Shown piece by piece: positions 18,786-28,318 of a stretch of 64,000 bases of DNA. The notes under the pieces were generated by a model. The model worked only from the letters and a program-made list of their open reading frames with translations. It was not told where the DNA came from and searched no databases. How positions within the stretch are numbered: the first letter of the stretch is position 1; each line of letters opens with the position of its first letter. Origin of the DNA: Nitrospirota bacterium (GTDB taxonomy: Bacteria > Nitrospirota > Thermodesulfovibrionia > SZUA-242); assembly GCA_027021335.1 (NCBI GenBank), contig JALUUO010000005.1, positions 1 through 64,000 of the forward strand, given 5' to 3'. Both the position numbers and the translations under genes were made by a program.

Positions 18786-19883
18786 TTATACTATTTTCAT
18801 CTTTTTTGGAATATAACTACAAAACGGCTCTTCAGACATATAATCTCCGGTCATAGCATACGCCCGTGCCCTGCAGCCGCCGCAGACGTTTACGTATTCG
18901 CATGAACCACACCTGCCTGTGTAGCTTTTGAAGTTCCTAAGGTCTTTAAAAAGTTTCGAGTTCTCCCATATCTCCTTAAATGACTGCTTACGAATATTAC
19001 CAGCCGGCTTTGGAAAGTAACTGCACGGAAGCAGGTAACCATCCACATCTATCAGAGCGATTACCTGGCCGGCAAGACATCCCTTGGATCCGCCGGTCGA
19101 GAACTTCAGAGTGCGTTTTTCGACTTTATTCTCCTCCTGTCTGTTTCTTTGAAGAACGACCCTGTAATAGTGCGGTGCACAGGTGGGGCGTACCAGCATA
19201 TCCTTTTCATTTCGCTCCATCTCGTAGTGCCAGTCCAGAATTACATCGTAGTCTTCCTTCGAAATGAGCTCTTCCATTATATCCTCACCCCTGCCGGTGG
19301 GAACTATCATAAACATATACCAGGCGGTAGCTCCCAACTCCTTGGCAAAACGGGCCAGCTTTGGGATCTCGGACTGGTTTCTTTTTGTGAACGAGGAGTT
19401 TATAAGAAACTCTATACCGTGTTTTTTAAAAAGATGCGCGGCACGGACAGCACCTGCAAAAGCGCCCTTCTGTGCCCTAAAATTATCATGAACTTCTTCG
19501 GTTGAGCCGTCAAAACTCAAAGAACATATTCTTATACCGGAGTTTTTTATCTTCTCACAAATATCATCCGTCACCAGCATACCGTTTGTTGCCATACACA
19601 TCCTAAAGCCCAGATCTGTGCCATACCTCGCTATTTCAAATACGTCGGTTCGAAGCAGAGGCTCTCCGCCTGACAACACAATTACAGGCTTTGCATAACC
19701 GGCAATATCCTCAAGCACCTTAAATGCCTCTTCTGTGGTAAAGCCTTGATGTTTATCCGTAATAAGTGATGATGACCGGCAGTGAACGCATTTGAGATTA
19801 CAACGTCGGGTAATTTCCCAGGCTATCCACTTAGGCACAAATTCCACTATGGTCTCTCCTGTCAATTTTGTATACACTTCCAT
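18786..19883 (-). CDS. ahbD: Radical SAM/SPASM heme synthase-like protein (AhbD/NirJ family)
   Basis: The radical SAM motif is CNLKCVHC (Cys28, Cys32, Cys35), followed by GGEPLLR. The C-terminal SPASM-type cluster region includes [22 protein letters not shown] and [19 protein letters not shown]. This matches AhbD, which converts Fe-coproporphyrin III to heme b by oxidative decarboxylation; NirJ is a close relative. The context with hemE and hemG supports heme synthesis. The ORF track starts at TTG 19886, and I use the adjacent ATG at 19883. The start overlaps the 3' end of the upstream GGDEF gene by 53 bp. Confidence 0.82.
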   Translation of the reverse strand: MEVYTKLTGETIVEFVPKWIAWEITRRCNLKCVHCRSSSLITDKHQGFTTEEAFKVLEDIAGYAKPVIVLSGGEPLLRTDVFEIARYGTDLGFRMCMATNGMLVTDDICEKIKNSGIRICSLSFDGSTEEVHDNFRAQKGAFAGAVRAAHLFKKHGIEFLINSSFTKRNQSEIPKLARFAKELGATAWYMFMIVPTGRGEDIMEELISKEDYDVILDWHYEMERNEKDMLVRPTCAPHYYRVVLQRNRQEENKVEKRTLKFSTGGSKGCLAGQVIALIDVDGYLLPCSYFPKPAGNIRKQSFKEIWENSKLFKDLRNFKSYTGRCGSCEYVNVCGGCRARAYAMTGDYMSEEPFCSYIPKKMKIV

Positions 19884-20754
19884 CAATTGTCTTGGCGAAT
19901 TTCTTCATCTCAGAAGCCGCATTGCTTATAGCCCCATAATGTTTAAACCATCCTCCACGGTTTATCGTCACTCCTATTGATATAGAAAGAAGCGCAAATT
20001 TTTTCTCGTTGCCGGCCCTGTCATGAGAAATTATATATCCGCTTTCCCTGTCCTCAGAGCTGTAAAAAGTAGGGATAATACAATCAAAATTATCCAGTAT
20101 CTCATGACATATCTTTTCCACTTTTGCAATATCCGTGCAAAAGACAAAATCGTCCCCACCGATATGTCCGACAAAGTAGTTGGCAGGGTCATGCTGTTTC
20201 ACAACATTGGTAATAAGCCTTGCCGTCATCCTTAGAGTCTCATCTCCGCAAGAAAATCCGTACTTATCATTAAATGGCTTAAAATGGTCGAGATCAGCAT
20301 AGGCAAGGGCAAAATCCAGGCCCGTATCAAGCCTAGCCTGCACCTCTCTTATAATGGGAGTATTGCCGGGCAGCATAGTGAGAGGATTTGTCTCGACAAC
20401 TCTTTTAGACCTGTAAATGCCAAGCCCAACGCGCACAGCAAGTTCATCCGAGCTGAAGGGAAAACGAATATAGTCATCCACTTGCAATTCATGCCAACTA
20501 CTACTTAGAGAATCATCTCTGCCAAGTAAGATCAAAATAGGAAGATTGCTGAACATGGGATCATCCCTGAGCATACGAACAAATTGCATGATACTCTCTT
20601 CGTATTTTGCCAGCAGAAGAGATGGAGGAGAGTTGTAAATACGATCTATGATACTACGGGGATTCTCAAATACCTGAAGGTTATAGTCTGAAAGGTTGCC
20701 CGCTATTGCAGCGTTCAGCTCCGCATCCGCTGAAAGAACCATAACGGTTTCCAT
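19831..20754 (-). CDS. Response-regulator-like protein with GGDEF domain (variant GGDDF)
   Basis: A receiver-like N-terminus (about 1–120, [17 protein letters not shown]), which lacks an obvious double-acid pocket, is followed by a GGDEF domain (about 140–300; [29 protein letters not shown]). The usual Glu of GG(D/E)EF is Asp. I see no RxxD inhibitory site at the expected position. It may make c-di-GMP or be a degenerate sensor. The ATG at 20754 is preferred because METVMVL begins right after the HDOD stop (5 bp away), consistent with coupled translation. Confidence 0.8.
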   Translation of the reverse strand: METVMVLSADAELNAAIAGNLSDYNLQVFENPRSIIDRIYNSPPSLLLAKYEESIMQFVRMLRDDPMFSNLPILILLGRDDSLSSSWHELQVDDYIRFPFSSDELAVRVGLGIYRSKRVVETNPLTMLPGNTPIIREVQARLDTGLDFALAYADLDHFKPFNDKYGFSCGDETLRMTARLITNVVKQHDPANYFVGHIGGDDFVFCTDIAKVEKICHEILDNFDCIIPTFYSSEDRESGYIISHDRAGNEKKFALLSISIGVTINRGGWFKHYGAISNAASEMKKFAKTIDGSVYKIDRRDHSGICA

Positions 20755-20758
20755 AATA

Positions 20759-21586
20759 TCAGAGGGAAAGAGACTCTCCCGAAACCGCATCTTCCAGCTC
20801 GGAAAGAACATCTTTTAAATCTTCGCCGTCAAGGCCCAGAAGTTCCCATGCCTTACTATTAACCTGGTGCACGTAGGGATCTCCGCTGAAACCAAAACCT
20901 ATCATTTTAATTATCATGTCCGAAAGATGAACTATCGCAGCAAGTTCACCTGCGTCCTTTGCCAATTCCGGCTTATGGTGATAAGCTATAGCCTCGACCA
21001 GATTGCCGGGGAAATTCCATTTTTTGGCTATCCATCTTCCGGCCTCAGCATGGTTCACACCGAAATTTTCGCGCTCAACATCCACTATATACTGCTCTTC
21101 GGTCTTGGCCTTGCCCAGCAGGGCTTTGTACTCATCCGGATAGCATATGCCGAAAGTAACCTTTCCCAGATCGTGAATAAGAGCGGCAACCGATGCCTCT
21201 TCTGTCTCTTTCATGCCTACTTTTACAGCAATAAGTCTGGCCGCGATGGCAGAGCCTATTGAGTGTTCCCAAAGACCTATCATAGTCTTCTGCATCGCGT
21301 CAAAAATTGCGACACCCATAAGCATACCTTTTAAAGCTCCAAGTCCAACCAGCATAAGTGCCTGATGAACGGAGGAAATCCTGCCGGGGAAACCATACAC
21401 AGGAGAATTAACCATTTTAAGCAGCCTGGTAGAAAGCGCCTGGTCTTTATTAATAAGATCACCTATATGTTTGATCGAAGTTCCTTCCGAATCTATAACC
21501 GCCAACAGGTTTGTAAGAACAGTTGGAAGCGTAGGAATTGCGCTTAGGCTCTCTATTTTTTCACGTATTTCAGCGGCCGGTTTCAT
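20759..21586 (-). CDS. HDOD-domain signalling protein
   Basis: The HDOD domain spans about 10–215 (LPTVLTNLLAVIDSE, KDQALSTRLLKMVNSPVYG, AALIHDLGKVTFG, AEAGRWIAKKWNFPG, EAIAYHHKPE). HDOD proteins are non-enzymatic relatives of HD phosphohydrolases in bacterial signalling; partners vary. The start overlaps the upstream small gene by 4 bp (ATGA) and the stop lies 5 bp before the GGDEF gene, so these three are one translationally linked unit. Confidence 0.88.
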   Translation of the reverse strand: MKPAAEIREKIESLSAIPTLPTVLTNLLAVIDSEGTSIKHIGDLINKDQALSTRLLKMVNSPVYGFPGRISSVHQALMLVGLGALKGMLMGVAIFDAMQKTMIGLWEHSIGSAIAARLIAVKVGMKETEEASVAALIHDLGKVTFGICYPDEYKALLGKAKTEEQYIVDVERENFGVNHAEAGRWIAKKWNFPGNLVEAIAYHHKPELAKDAGELAAIVHLSDMIIKMIGFGFSGDPYVHQVNSKAWELLGLDGEDLKDVLSELEDAVSGESLSL

Positions 21587-21885
21587 TTATTATTGTAAAG
21601 GCTGTCTATATGTTCGCGCATAGCCTGTTTCAGACCGTCCATAATCGAGCTGCCGCCGACTTTTAAGAAGGCCGTATCAACAACTTTTAAATATTCGTCT
21701 TTTGAAAACCTCAAATCCTCCATACCTTCCACATATATCGCTTCGATACTCATCATCTTAAGTTTAGAAACCATCTGCTCGGTTATTTCCATACCAGCGC
21801 CATAAAGCACCATGCCGGCTTCGTTTTCAACAGGTTTTGCCAGTTTCAACCCGGCAACAGCAGCATTTACCTTAGTTTTTTTCAT
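21583..21885 (-). CDS. Small protein resembling a module found in HD-GYP proteins
   Basis: This is a 100-residue protein with no catalytic motif. The pattern GLKLAKPVENEAGMVLYGAGMEITEQMVSKLKMM…IYVEG resembles the small beta-rich module at the end of the HD-GYP regulator encoded at 133–1467 (DLQPGMILSKDARSGTGLLLLRKG). It is encoded just ahead of an HDOD gene, with a 4-bp overlap, suggesting a separated partner domain. A TTATAATT -10-like element is seen about 95 bp upstream on the minus strand. Confidence 0.72.
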   Translation of the reverse strand: MKKTKVNAAVAGLKLAKPVENEAGMVLYGAGMEITEQMVSKLKMMSIEAIYVEGMEDLRFSKDEYLKVVDTAFLKVGGSSIMDGLKQAMREHIDSLYNNK

Positions 21886-22020
21886 AATTTTACTTTTTAT
21901 AAAAGAAGCAAAAAAGCTATTAGATAAAGGACTTTGTATTTCTCAACCGTTCCCGGCCATCCGAATTTAATGCGAATTATAACACATGCGTTTCAAACGG
22001 TGAAATCATACAAATATATA

Positions 22021-22659
22021 TTAGTTTTCATTATCGTAACCGCTATGCTTGTTACGGCTGCAAAACTGTAGGTGAATATTCAACTTATTGATCTTCTTTC
22101 TTAGCGTATTGCGGTTAATTCCAAGAATACGCGCAGTCTGAACCTGATTGCCCTGGGTATGGTTAAGCACAAGGGTTAGAAGCGAACGGTCAACCTCTGT
22201 TAAAACCGTTTCATAGAGGTTGAAGTGTTCCATCTTTGATATGCCATCCAGCAGGTGTTTTAACTTGTCTTCAAAAAAGTCACTCAGAGTGACCTCTTTT
22301 CTTGTCTTGAAATCATCTAAAGCTTTTTTTACAGCAACCTGGAGAGCTTCTGGTTTGAAAGGTTTTTCGATACATTCATACACTCCCAGTTTCATCGCCT
22401 CGACAACGGACTTCATGCACCTGTATTCAGTAATTATTATTATGGGGATATACTTTTTTGTATAGAGTATCTGTTTTATGAGATCCAGACCTTTTATATC
22501 CGGAAGCTCCAGGTCGAGTAACACCAGGCAATAGGGATCTTTCAGAAGCATTAGTCCTTCTTTGCCTGTGGATGCATGATTTACCGGGAAAGCAGGCTCC
22601 AGTGCCTCTTTTATGGCCCGGACTGTGTTCTCATCGCTGTCAATCAGGAGAATATTCAT
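22021..22659 (-). CDS. Response regulator with Fis-type DNA-binding domain
   Basis: The receiver domain (about 1–120; DSDEN, phosphoacceptor Asp in LLDLELPDIKG, Lys in IEKPFKP) is followed by a linker and a Fis-type helix-turn-helix (about 165–205; TLVLNHTQGNQVQTARILGINRNTLRKKI). There is no AAA+ domain, so it resembles the RegA/ActR/PrrA group rather than NtrC. No kinase gene is adjacent. It is divergent from hisF across 224 bp in which I found no strong site. Confidence 0.87.
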   Translation of the reverse strand: MNILLIDSDENTVRAIKEALEPAFPVNHASTGKEGLMLLKDPYCLVLLDLELPDIKGLDLIKQILYTKKYIPIIIITEYRCMKSVVEAMKLGVYECIEKPFKPEALQVAVKKALDDFKTRKEVTLSDFFEDKLKHLLDGISKMEHFNLYETVLTEVDRSLLTLVLNHTQGNQVQTARILGINRNTLRKKINKLNIHLQFCSRNKHSGYDNEN

Positions 22660-22883
22660 GTCAAAACCGGTCTGATTTGCTTGGAAATTTGGAACTGTAT
22701 TTAAAGGTGTATTCTTGTGAAATAATGCCCCGTACGCAGAGCCGCCCTGCAGAAATATAGCACAGAGGCCGAAAGTTTGTCATTTAAAACCCTTTGGCAT
22801 CGGTCTTCCGTCATAATAAGCGATTTTTACAGTCGGCCCTGAAACTGGATAATCAGGGCCTGCCTTCGGTATACTTCAACATC

Positions 22884-23675
22884 ATGTTTACTAAAAGAAT
22901 CATACCCTGCCTGGATGTAAAAGGCGGCCGTGTAGTAAAAGGCGTAAGCTTTGTTAACCTGCGTGATGCAGGAGACCCTGTAGAGATTGCCAAGGCATAT
23001 GACCGGCAGGGCGCTGATGAACTTGTTTTTCTAGATATTACGGCTTCTCATGAAAACCGCGATATCATCATTGAAGTCGTGCAACATACGGCCGAAGAGG
23101 TCTTCATGCCTCTAACGGTAGGCGGTGGCGTCAAAAATATAGATGACATCCGGCGCCTCCTTAAAGCCGGAGCGGACAAAGTGGGAATAAACACCATGGC
23201 GGTCAACAACCCTGATTTTATACGCGAGGCATCCGAGCGATTCGGCAGCCAGTGTATCGTGGTTGCCATAGATGCAAAAAGAAGAAAATCGCAACTTGAA
23301 GAACCGGTGAGCTGGGAAGTTTATATTCATGGCGGACGCAAGCCTACCGGGCTTGATGCCGTGGAATGGGCAAAGAAAATGGATGACTTCGGAGCTGGAG
23401 AAATCCTGCTTACCAGCATGGACTGTGACGGGACAAAAGACGGGTACGATATTGAACTGACCAGCGCAATAGCCGATGCCGTGCGCATCCCTGTAATTGC
23501 TTCCGGCGGAGCCGGCACTCTTAAACACCTGTACGAAGGCTTGACACTGGGAAAAGCCGATGCCGTACTTGCGGCTTCAATATTTCACTACAAAGAATTC
23601 ACAGTGAGTGAAGCAAAAGCATATTTAAAAAGTAAAGGGATACCTGTCAGAAACGAAATTATCACTCCCACGTGA
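22884..23675 (+). CDS. hisF: Imidazole glycerol phosphate synthase cyclase subunit
   Basis: The protein begins [20 protein letters not shown], the standard HisF start. I therefore place the start at 22884, not at the ORF-track start 30 codons upstream. Both catalytic aspartates are seen ([16 protein letters not shown]). HisF makes imidazole glycerol phosphate and AICAR with ammonia from HisH. No hisH or other his genes are in the window. The 263-residue length is normal. The stop overlaps the comF start (GTGA). Confidence 0.95.
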   Translation: MFTKRIIPCLDVKGGRVVKGVSFVNLRDAGDPVEIAKAYDRQGADELVFLDITASHENRDIIIEVVQHTAEEVFMPLTVGGGVKNIDDIRRLLKAGADKVGINTMAVNNPDFIREASERFGSQCIVVAIDAKRRKSQLEEPVSWEVYIHGGRKPTGLDAVEWAKKMDDFGAGEILLTSMDCDGTKDGYDIELTSAIADAVRIPVIASGGAGTLKHLYEGLTLGKADAVLAASIFHYKEFTVSEAKAYLKSKGIPVRNEIITPT

Positions 23676-24391
23676 TTAACCTCCTCCTTAATCTTCTTTT
23701 TCCCCAAAAATGTCCCACATGCCAAAACAGGTCTGATACCCACCTGCACTCACCTTTTTGTAGCACTTGCTGGAGTTCAATTCTCCCCTACACCGGCGCT
23801 GCTTGTAAACGATGCGGTCTACCGCTGTCTTCATCCCTTGCAAAAACATGTTCAGAGTGTACAAGTAATCCGCCGGGCTATATAAGTCTTAGATCTTTCG
23901 GTATACACGAAGGGACTCTCCGCACAGCTATTCATTACTTCAAGTACAAGCGGCAACGAAGACTGGCACCCCCCTTGGGTAAGCTGCTCCTGAAAATGGA
24001 TCTGCCAAAGACCGACTTTGTGGTGCCGGTTCCTCTCCATCCGGCCAAGCTCTATCAACGGCAGTTCAACCAGGCTGCGCTCCTCGCCGGCGAAATAGCG
24101 AAAAATACAGGTATGGCTTTAGAGTTGCACGGCCTGATAAAAACCCGTAATACACCGCCTCAAGTAGGCCTTAGAAGGAGTGAAAGGGTAAAAAACGAAC
24201 TTAACGCCTTTGGTGTCACTGCAAATCATATTTTTAATAATATGAGAATATTGATTGTGGACGACGTCTGCACTACGGGAACCACCATAAGAGCCTGCTC
24301 CCGCGTCTTGATGGAAGCCGGTGCTGAAAGTGTGTATGCCGTCACTCTTGCCCGAAGCACTCCGGATGTATGGCAGTTTAAAAAAATATAA
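23672..24391 (+). CDS. comF: ComF-family phosphoribosyltransferase-like protein
   Basis: An N-terminal zinc-finger region carries four Cys pairs (CPTC, CSTC, CKRCG, CSEC). A phosphoribosyltransferase-type domain follows with PRPP loop [14 protein letters not shown]. ComF proteins are linked to DNA uptake and transformation in some bacteria; no other competence genes are nearby. The start is a GTG overlapping the hisF stop by 4 bp, indicating coupled translation. Confidence 0.88.
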   Translation: MINLLLNLLFPQKCPTCQNRSDTHLHSPFCSTCWSSILPYTGAACKRCGLPLSSSLAKTCSECTSNPPGYISLRSFGIHEGTLRTAIHYFKYKRQRRLAPPLGKLLLKMDLPKTDFVVPVPLHPAKLYQRQFNQAALLAGEIAKNTGMALELHGLIKTRNTPPQVGLRRSERVKNELNAFGVTANHIFNNMRILIVDDVCTTGTTIRACSRVLMEAGAESVYAVTLARSTPDVWQFKKI

Positions 24392-24408
24392 AAGATACTA
24401 AGGGGAAT

Positions 24409-24483
24409 TGGCTGGGACGCCTGGATTCGAACCAGGGATTACGTGAGTCAAAGTCACGTGGCTTGCCGCTCGCCTACGCCCCA
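24409..24483 (-). tRNA. tRNA-Gln (anticodon TTG)
   Basis: The minus strand folds into a cloverleaf of 75 nt including the encoded CCA: acceptor arms TGGGGCG and CGTCCCA with discriminator G; anticodon stem ACGTGA/TCACGT with loop CTTTGAC (anticodon TTG); T arm CCTGG-TTCGAAT-CCAGG. It lies downstream of ispE in the same direction. Confidence 0.95.
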
Positions 24484-24539
24484 ATATTTTAATAGTCTTT
24501 TTAATTAAGGCCCAACAGACAAACTTTGCCTTAGAGTGT

Positions 24540-25409
24540 TTAATCTAACACCGATTTTGTCAAGGTTTCGGCCGTTACATTCCATAACCGCCCGAATTCT
24601 TTGCTCGCCATAACTGCCCGGTCATGGCTGTCAAACATACCAACCACTGAAGAACCGCTGCCGCTCATTACCGCTCCAAGCGCCCCGGCGGAAAGCAGTC
24701 TGGATTTTATCTCCTGGATTTCCGGAAACCTCTTAAACACCGTCTGTTCAAAGTCATTCCACAATCCGCTTGCCACTTCAGCTATATCGCCTCCAGCAGT
24801 GCTGGAACAGGTTAGTCTAGAATTACGAGGTCTATTTGTCAATAGCAGATTCTGATAAGCCCAAGCAGTTGATACACTGCAATCCGGCTTAACCAGTAAG
24901 ATATGAAATGAGTTACCGGGTTCAAACGGCACAACCACCTCCCCCCTGCCGAAAACCTTTGCAGCCGGACCGTAAAGGAAGAATGGAACATCAGAGCCGA
25001 GTTGCCCGGCCAGGGCATGAAGTTCACAATCCTTCCCTTTAGCCGCCGAACGATCCAGGCCCCAGAGTCTGCTTAGGCCCACAAGAGCTGTTGCTGCGTC
25101 AGAGCTTCCCCCTCCCAGACCGGCGCCGGCAGGTATTTGTTTGTCAAGATGAATACTTGCCCCTGCAGTCACGCTGTATTTTCTGCGCAAAAGGTCTGCT
25201 GCTTTTATCACAAGGTTCTGCTCGACCGGGCCACATGCTTCACCATCACAAGTAAGTATAAGTTGATCCGAATATTCAAAAGTTATCGTATCAAACAAAC
25301 TTATCTGCTGGAAGACCGAATCTATATCATGAAAGCCATCAGTGCGTTTTCCCAAAACCCTTAGGCAGAGGTTAATCTTGGCCGGGGCTTTCAACTTAAA
25401 GGAACTCAT
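24540..25409 (-). CDS. ispE: 4-diphosphocytidyl-2-C-methyl-D-erythritol kinase
   Basis: This is a GHMP-family kinase of 289 residues with APAKINLCLRVLGKR at the N-terminus, ATP loop PAGAGLGGGSSDAAT near residue 95, and MSGSGSSVVG near the C-terminus. IspE phosphorylates CDP-methylerythritol in the MEP isoprenoid pathway. The start overlaps the stop of the upstream TPR gene by 4 bp, and tRNA-Gln follows 56 bp downstream. Confidence 0.95.
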   Translation of the reverse strand: MSSFKLKAPAKINLCLRVLGKRTDGFHDIDSVFQQISLFDTITFEYSDQLILTCDGEACGPVEQNLVIKAADLLRRKYSVTAGASIHLDKQIPAGAGLGGGSSDAATALVGLSRLWGLDRSAAKGKDCELHALAGQLGSDVPFFLYGPAAKVFGRGEVVVPFEPGNSFHILLVKPDCSVSTAWAYQNLLLTNRPRNSRLTCSSTAGGDIAEVASGLWNDFEQTVFKRFPEIQEIKSRLLSAGALGAVMSGSGSSVVGMFDSHDRAVMASKEFGRLWNVTAETLTKSVLD

Positions 25410-27223
25410 CGCTCCTGGAGTTTATCCCGTAACCGCCCGGCCAAGTCATCATCGTCTCCAACAATTGTAAGAGCTTTTTGCCAGGAGGCCCTGGCTTTTT
25501 CGGTCATACCTTTTTTCATATATATATCGCCAAGATGATCGTAAAGTATGGGATCGTCCTTTACTTGTTCCGCGGCCCTCAACTGTTGCTTAAGCGCCTC
25601 ATCGTACATTCCCTTTTTAAAGTAAGCCCAGGCCAGGCTGTCAATTATATAGCCGCTGTCAGGCTTGATTGCCAGAGCCCTTTTAAGCAGCGCTACAGCC
25701 TCATCCAGATGAATTCCGCGGTCCGCATAGCTATAGCCGAGGTAGTTCAATGCCTCGGCATGCTCAGGATTTAATTCGATAATCTGCTTTAACAAATCTA
25801 TCATAGAGTCAAAGTTTCCGAGTTTTTCTTCCACAATAGCCAGGTTAAACAAAAAATCTTCTTTCTCCTCGGATAGCGACAAACCGGTTTTCAACGCTTT
25901 TTCGGCATCTTCATACCGTTTGGCCTGGAGCAGTACTTCTCCCATATAAAGATATATCTCGGGCATATCCTCTTTAAATTCCAAAACTTCTTTATAGATG
26001 TTTAGAGCCTCTTCTACACGGCCGGTTTTGCCGTAAAGATAGCCTAACTGCACATAAGAACGTACATCGTACGGGTTCTGGCTTATGACTTTTTTGTACT
26101 GCTCTATAGCATCCTCATAACGCTCAAGCTTCTGGTAAACCAATGCAAGATAGTACAAAACAGTCATATCTCCCGGCATGTCCTTTGCCACCTTAAGAAA
26201 CTCCTCTTCAGCCTTTTCGTACTGTCCGCTTTCGACATACAAGATACCCATCTCAAAATGAATATCCGCATTCTCCGGATCAGACTCACTCATTTTAAGA
26301 AACTGTTTTATAGCGCCTTTGTAAGAGTCTTTTTTTACAAGAGCCTTTGCCAAACGCCCTCTTACACTCTGGTTATTGGGATTGATTTTAAGAGCGGCTC
26401 TGTAATGTTCCACTGCCTTATCCCAGTTTTCCATACGCTCGTACATAAAACCCAGATTGGCATGCGCGGGCCCGAAATCAGCACGCATATCAAGCACCTG
26501 GTCATAATACTGCCTGGCAAGCTCAAACTCCCCCTTTTCCATGTGGAGATTACCAAGGTAATAGGGAATCATAAAACTGTTGGGATTCAAAAGTTGAACA
26601 CGCTCAAATGCTTCTATAGCCAGGTTATACTCTTTTTCGGCTGCATACAACGCCCCAAGGATCAACCAAGCGTTTATCTTTTCAGGAGCAGCCTGTACCA
26701 CCTTCCGGTAAGCTGCTATCGCCTTTTCATTGTTGCCTACAGCTTTTTGCGAATCCCCAAGCAGCATAAGAGCCGGCAAGTACTCATTGCTTTTGACAAG
26801 AATTCCCTCAGCCACGGTCACAGCCTCTTCGGCCTTGCCTGATTTAAGAAGCGCCCATCCAAGCTGAACAAGGATGTCAAGCGAATCTTTGTCCAGCCTT
26901 GCGGCTTCCCTATAATCTGATATAGCTCCTTTCAGGTCTCCGTTTAACTCCTTGTTGTAGCCAAGCATATACAGGTAAGCGGCTTTTTCAGAGATTTTCA
27001 GACTTAATGATGAGCCTGACTGTTCATCGGCTGCCTTTGCAGAAACCTCGTGACGCACCCCGGCTTTTTTACCGACATACCCGGTTTTCTTTACGGGAAG
27101 CACAGGCGCACAAGCCACAACCGTAAACAGCAAAAGTACCGGCATTCCTATTGTAAAAAATCCACGGAACAAAAGAACGGTTAGGGATGAAAAACAAGAA
27201 TTAAGATTTCCGTGATCGCGCAT
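25406..27223 (-). CDS. TPR-repeat lipoprotein
   Basis: The 605-residue protein has a hydrophobic N-terminal segment ending in a lipobox-like TVVAC (Cys at about 38). About fourteen tetratricopeptide repeats then fill residues 80–595, with units such as LGYSYADRGIHLDEAVALLKRAL and signature Tyr/Ala/Pro spacing. TPR lipoproteins serve as assembly scaffolds, often at the outer membrane. The annotated ATG has no Shine-Dalgarno; a start at Met27 (MPVLLLFTVVACAP) would give a tidier signal peptide. It is coupled to ispE by a 4-bp overlap. Confidence 0.82.
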   Translation of the reverse strand: MRDHGNLNSCFSSLTVLLFRGFFTIGMPVLLLFTVVACAPVLPVKKTGYVGKKAGVRHEVSAKAADEQSGSSLSLKISEKAAYLYMLGYNKELNGDLKGAISDYREAARLDKDSLDILVQLGWALLKSGKAEEAVTVAEGILVKSNEYLPALMLLGDSQKAVGNNEKAIAAYRKVVQAAPEKINAWLILGALYAAEKEYNLAIEAFERVQLLNPNSFMIPYYLGNLHMEKGEFELARQYYDQVLDMRADFGPAHANLGFMYERMENWDKAVEHYRAALKINPNNQSVRGRLAKALVKKDSYKGAIKQFLKMSESDPENADIHFEMGILYVESGQYEKAEEEFLKVAKDMPGDMTVLYYLALVYQKLERYEDAIEQYKKVISQNPYDVRSYVQLGYLYGKTGRVEEALNIYKEVLEFKEDMPEIYLYMGEVLLQAKRYEDAEKALKTGLSLSEEKEDFLFNLAIVEEKLGNFDSMIDLLKQIIELNPEHAEALNYLGYSYADRGIHLDEAVALLKRALAIKPDSGYIIDSLAWAYFKKGMYDEALKQQLRAAEQVKDDPILYDHLGDIYMKKGMTEKARASWQKALTIVGDDDDLAGRLRDKLQER

Positions 27224-27294
27224 TTATTGATTTCTAACGGCCTTTAACTTTAAATTTATATAGTCCATTGGGTCTAGTCCGGGTTACTAAAGAA

Positions 27295-28305
27295 TTAAAA
27301 CATACGGTTCGGAACGAAGACAAGGTCCGAAACAGAAACCTTGCGGGACGCATCCGGAATATCTATCACGTATCGTGGCAGTTCCTGGGATTTTAAAGCC
27401 CTGCGAAGAGAACTGTAAATTTTCCATCCGGCCTCCGGGCTAATATAAAAATGGCTTGTTCCACTGGCTGGATCAGGATGATGCAGGTAGTATGGCTTGA
27501 TTCCATGGCTGAAAAGCCGCCTGAAAAGCTCAGCAAGCAGATAAGACCTGTCATTGACTCCCGCAAGAAGAACCGACTGATTTAAGACATCCACACCTGC
27601 CCGGGCAAGTTTTTCACAGGCATTAATACTTTGATCGGTAAGTTCCCTTGGATGGTTAAAGTGGGTCACAACACGGCACGGCCTGCCGGCACCGCCTATA
27701 ACTTCGGTAAGAGCGTAAGTTACGCGTGAAGGCAGAGTTACAGGAACCCTGCTGTGAATCCTGTAGGCCACAATATGTTTTATCGAGGAAAGGTCATTAA
27801 ACAGGCTCTTTAAAGCCTGATCCGAATTCATAAGCGGGTCGCCGCCGGAAAGTATTACTTCCTTAATAGCCTTGTTTTCCTCTATATAGGTCAGAGCATC
27901 CTGCCGGTTTTTGTCATATACTTCACTGTCTTGCCCGCTTTGCCTGTTGATTAAAGATTTGCGGAAGCAGAACCTGCATAACATCGAGCACCGGGCTGAA
28001 ACAAGCAACAAAACCCTGTCTGCATAGCGATGGATAACCAAAGGGGTCGGCCGGTGATCAAGGTCTTTCAGTGGGTCTTCTATAAAACCGGGTGCATGAT
28101 GCAGTTCTGCCAAATCAGGAACAGACTGACGACGAATCGGGCAGTTTGGATCGTCTGGATCTATCAGAGCAGCGTAATAAGAAGGGATAAGCGCACAAAA
28201 GCGAGTGAGCACCGGCTCATACAGCAACTGTTGGTTCTCTGAAATAAAACCGGCTTTCACCAGGTCGCCGACACTTGTTAGAGACTTTTTCTCAACAATT
28301 TTCAC
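27295..28305 (-). CDS. KamA-family radical SAM protein (EpmB-like)
   Basis: The radical SAM cluster motif RCSMLCRFCFRK lies near residue 105, followed by LSGGDPLM and a lysine 2,3-aminomutase-type barrel (YRIHSRVPVTLP, HPREL, QSVLLAGVND, YLHHPDPASGT). The short C-terminus (IPDASRKVSV) has a Lys that could bind PLP. At 336 residues it is closer to EpmB, which makes beta-lysine for EF-P, than to KamA. No efp or epmA is in the window. It starts at GTG, 13 bp after the MurC-like ligase. Confidence 0.82.
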   Translation of the reverse strand: MKIVEKKSLTSVGDLVKAGFISENQQLLYEPVLTRFCALIPSYYAALIDPDDPNCPIRRQSVPDLAELHHAPGFIEDPLKDLDHRPTPLVIHRYADRVLLLVSARCSMLCRFCFRKSLINRQSGQDSEVYDKNRQDALTYIEENKAIKEVILSGGDPLMNSDQALKSLFNDLSSIKHIVAYRIHSRVPVTLPSRVTYALTEVIGGAGRPCRVVTHFNHPRELTDQSINACEKLARAGVDVLNQSVLLAGVNDRSYLLAELFRRLFSHGIKPYYLHHPDPASGTSHFYISPEAGWKIYSSLRRALKSQELPRYVIDIPDASRKVSVSDLVFVPNRMF

Positions 28306-28318
28306 TACTTTAAAAAAT

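Noticed and set aside
22794-22883. Thirty-codon N-terminal extension of HisF
   Set aside because: HisF normally begins [12 protein letters not shown]; the extension has no similarity to the family.
23955-23971. TGGCACCCCCCTTGGG inside comF
   Set aside because: It lies within coding sequence and the -12 element lacks GC.
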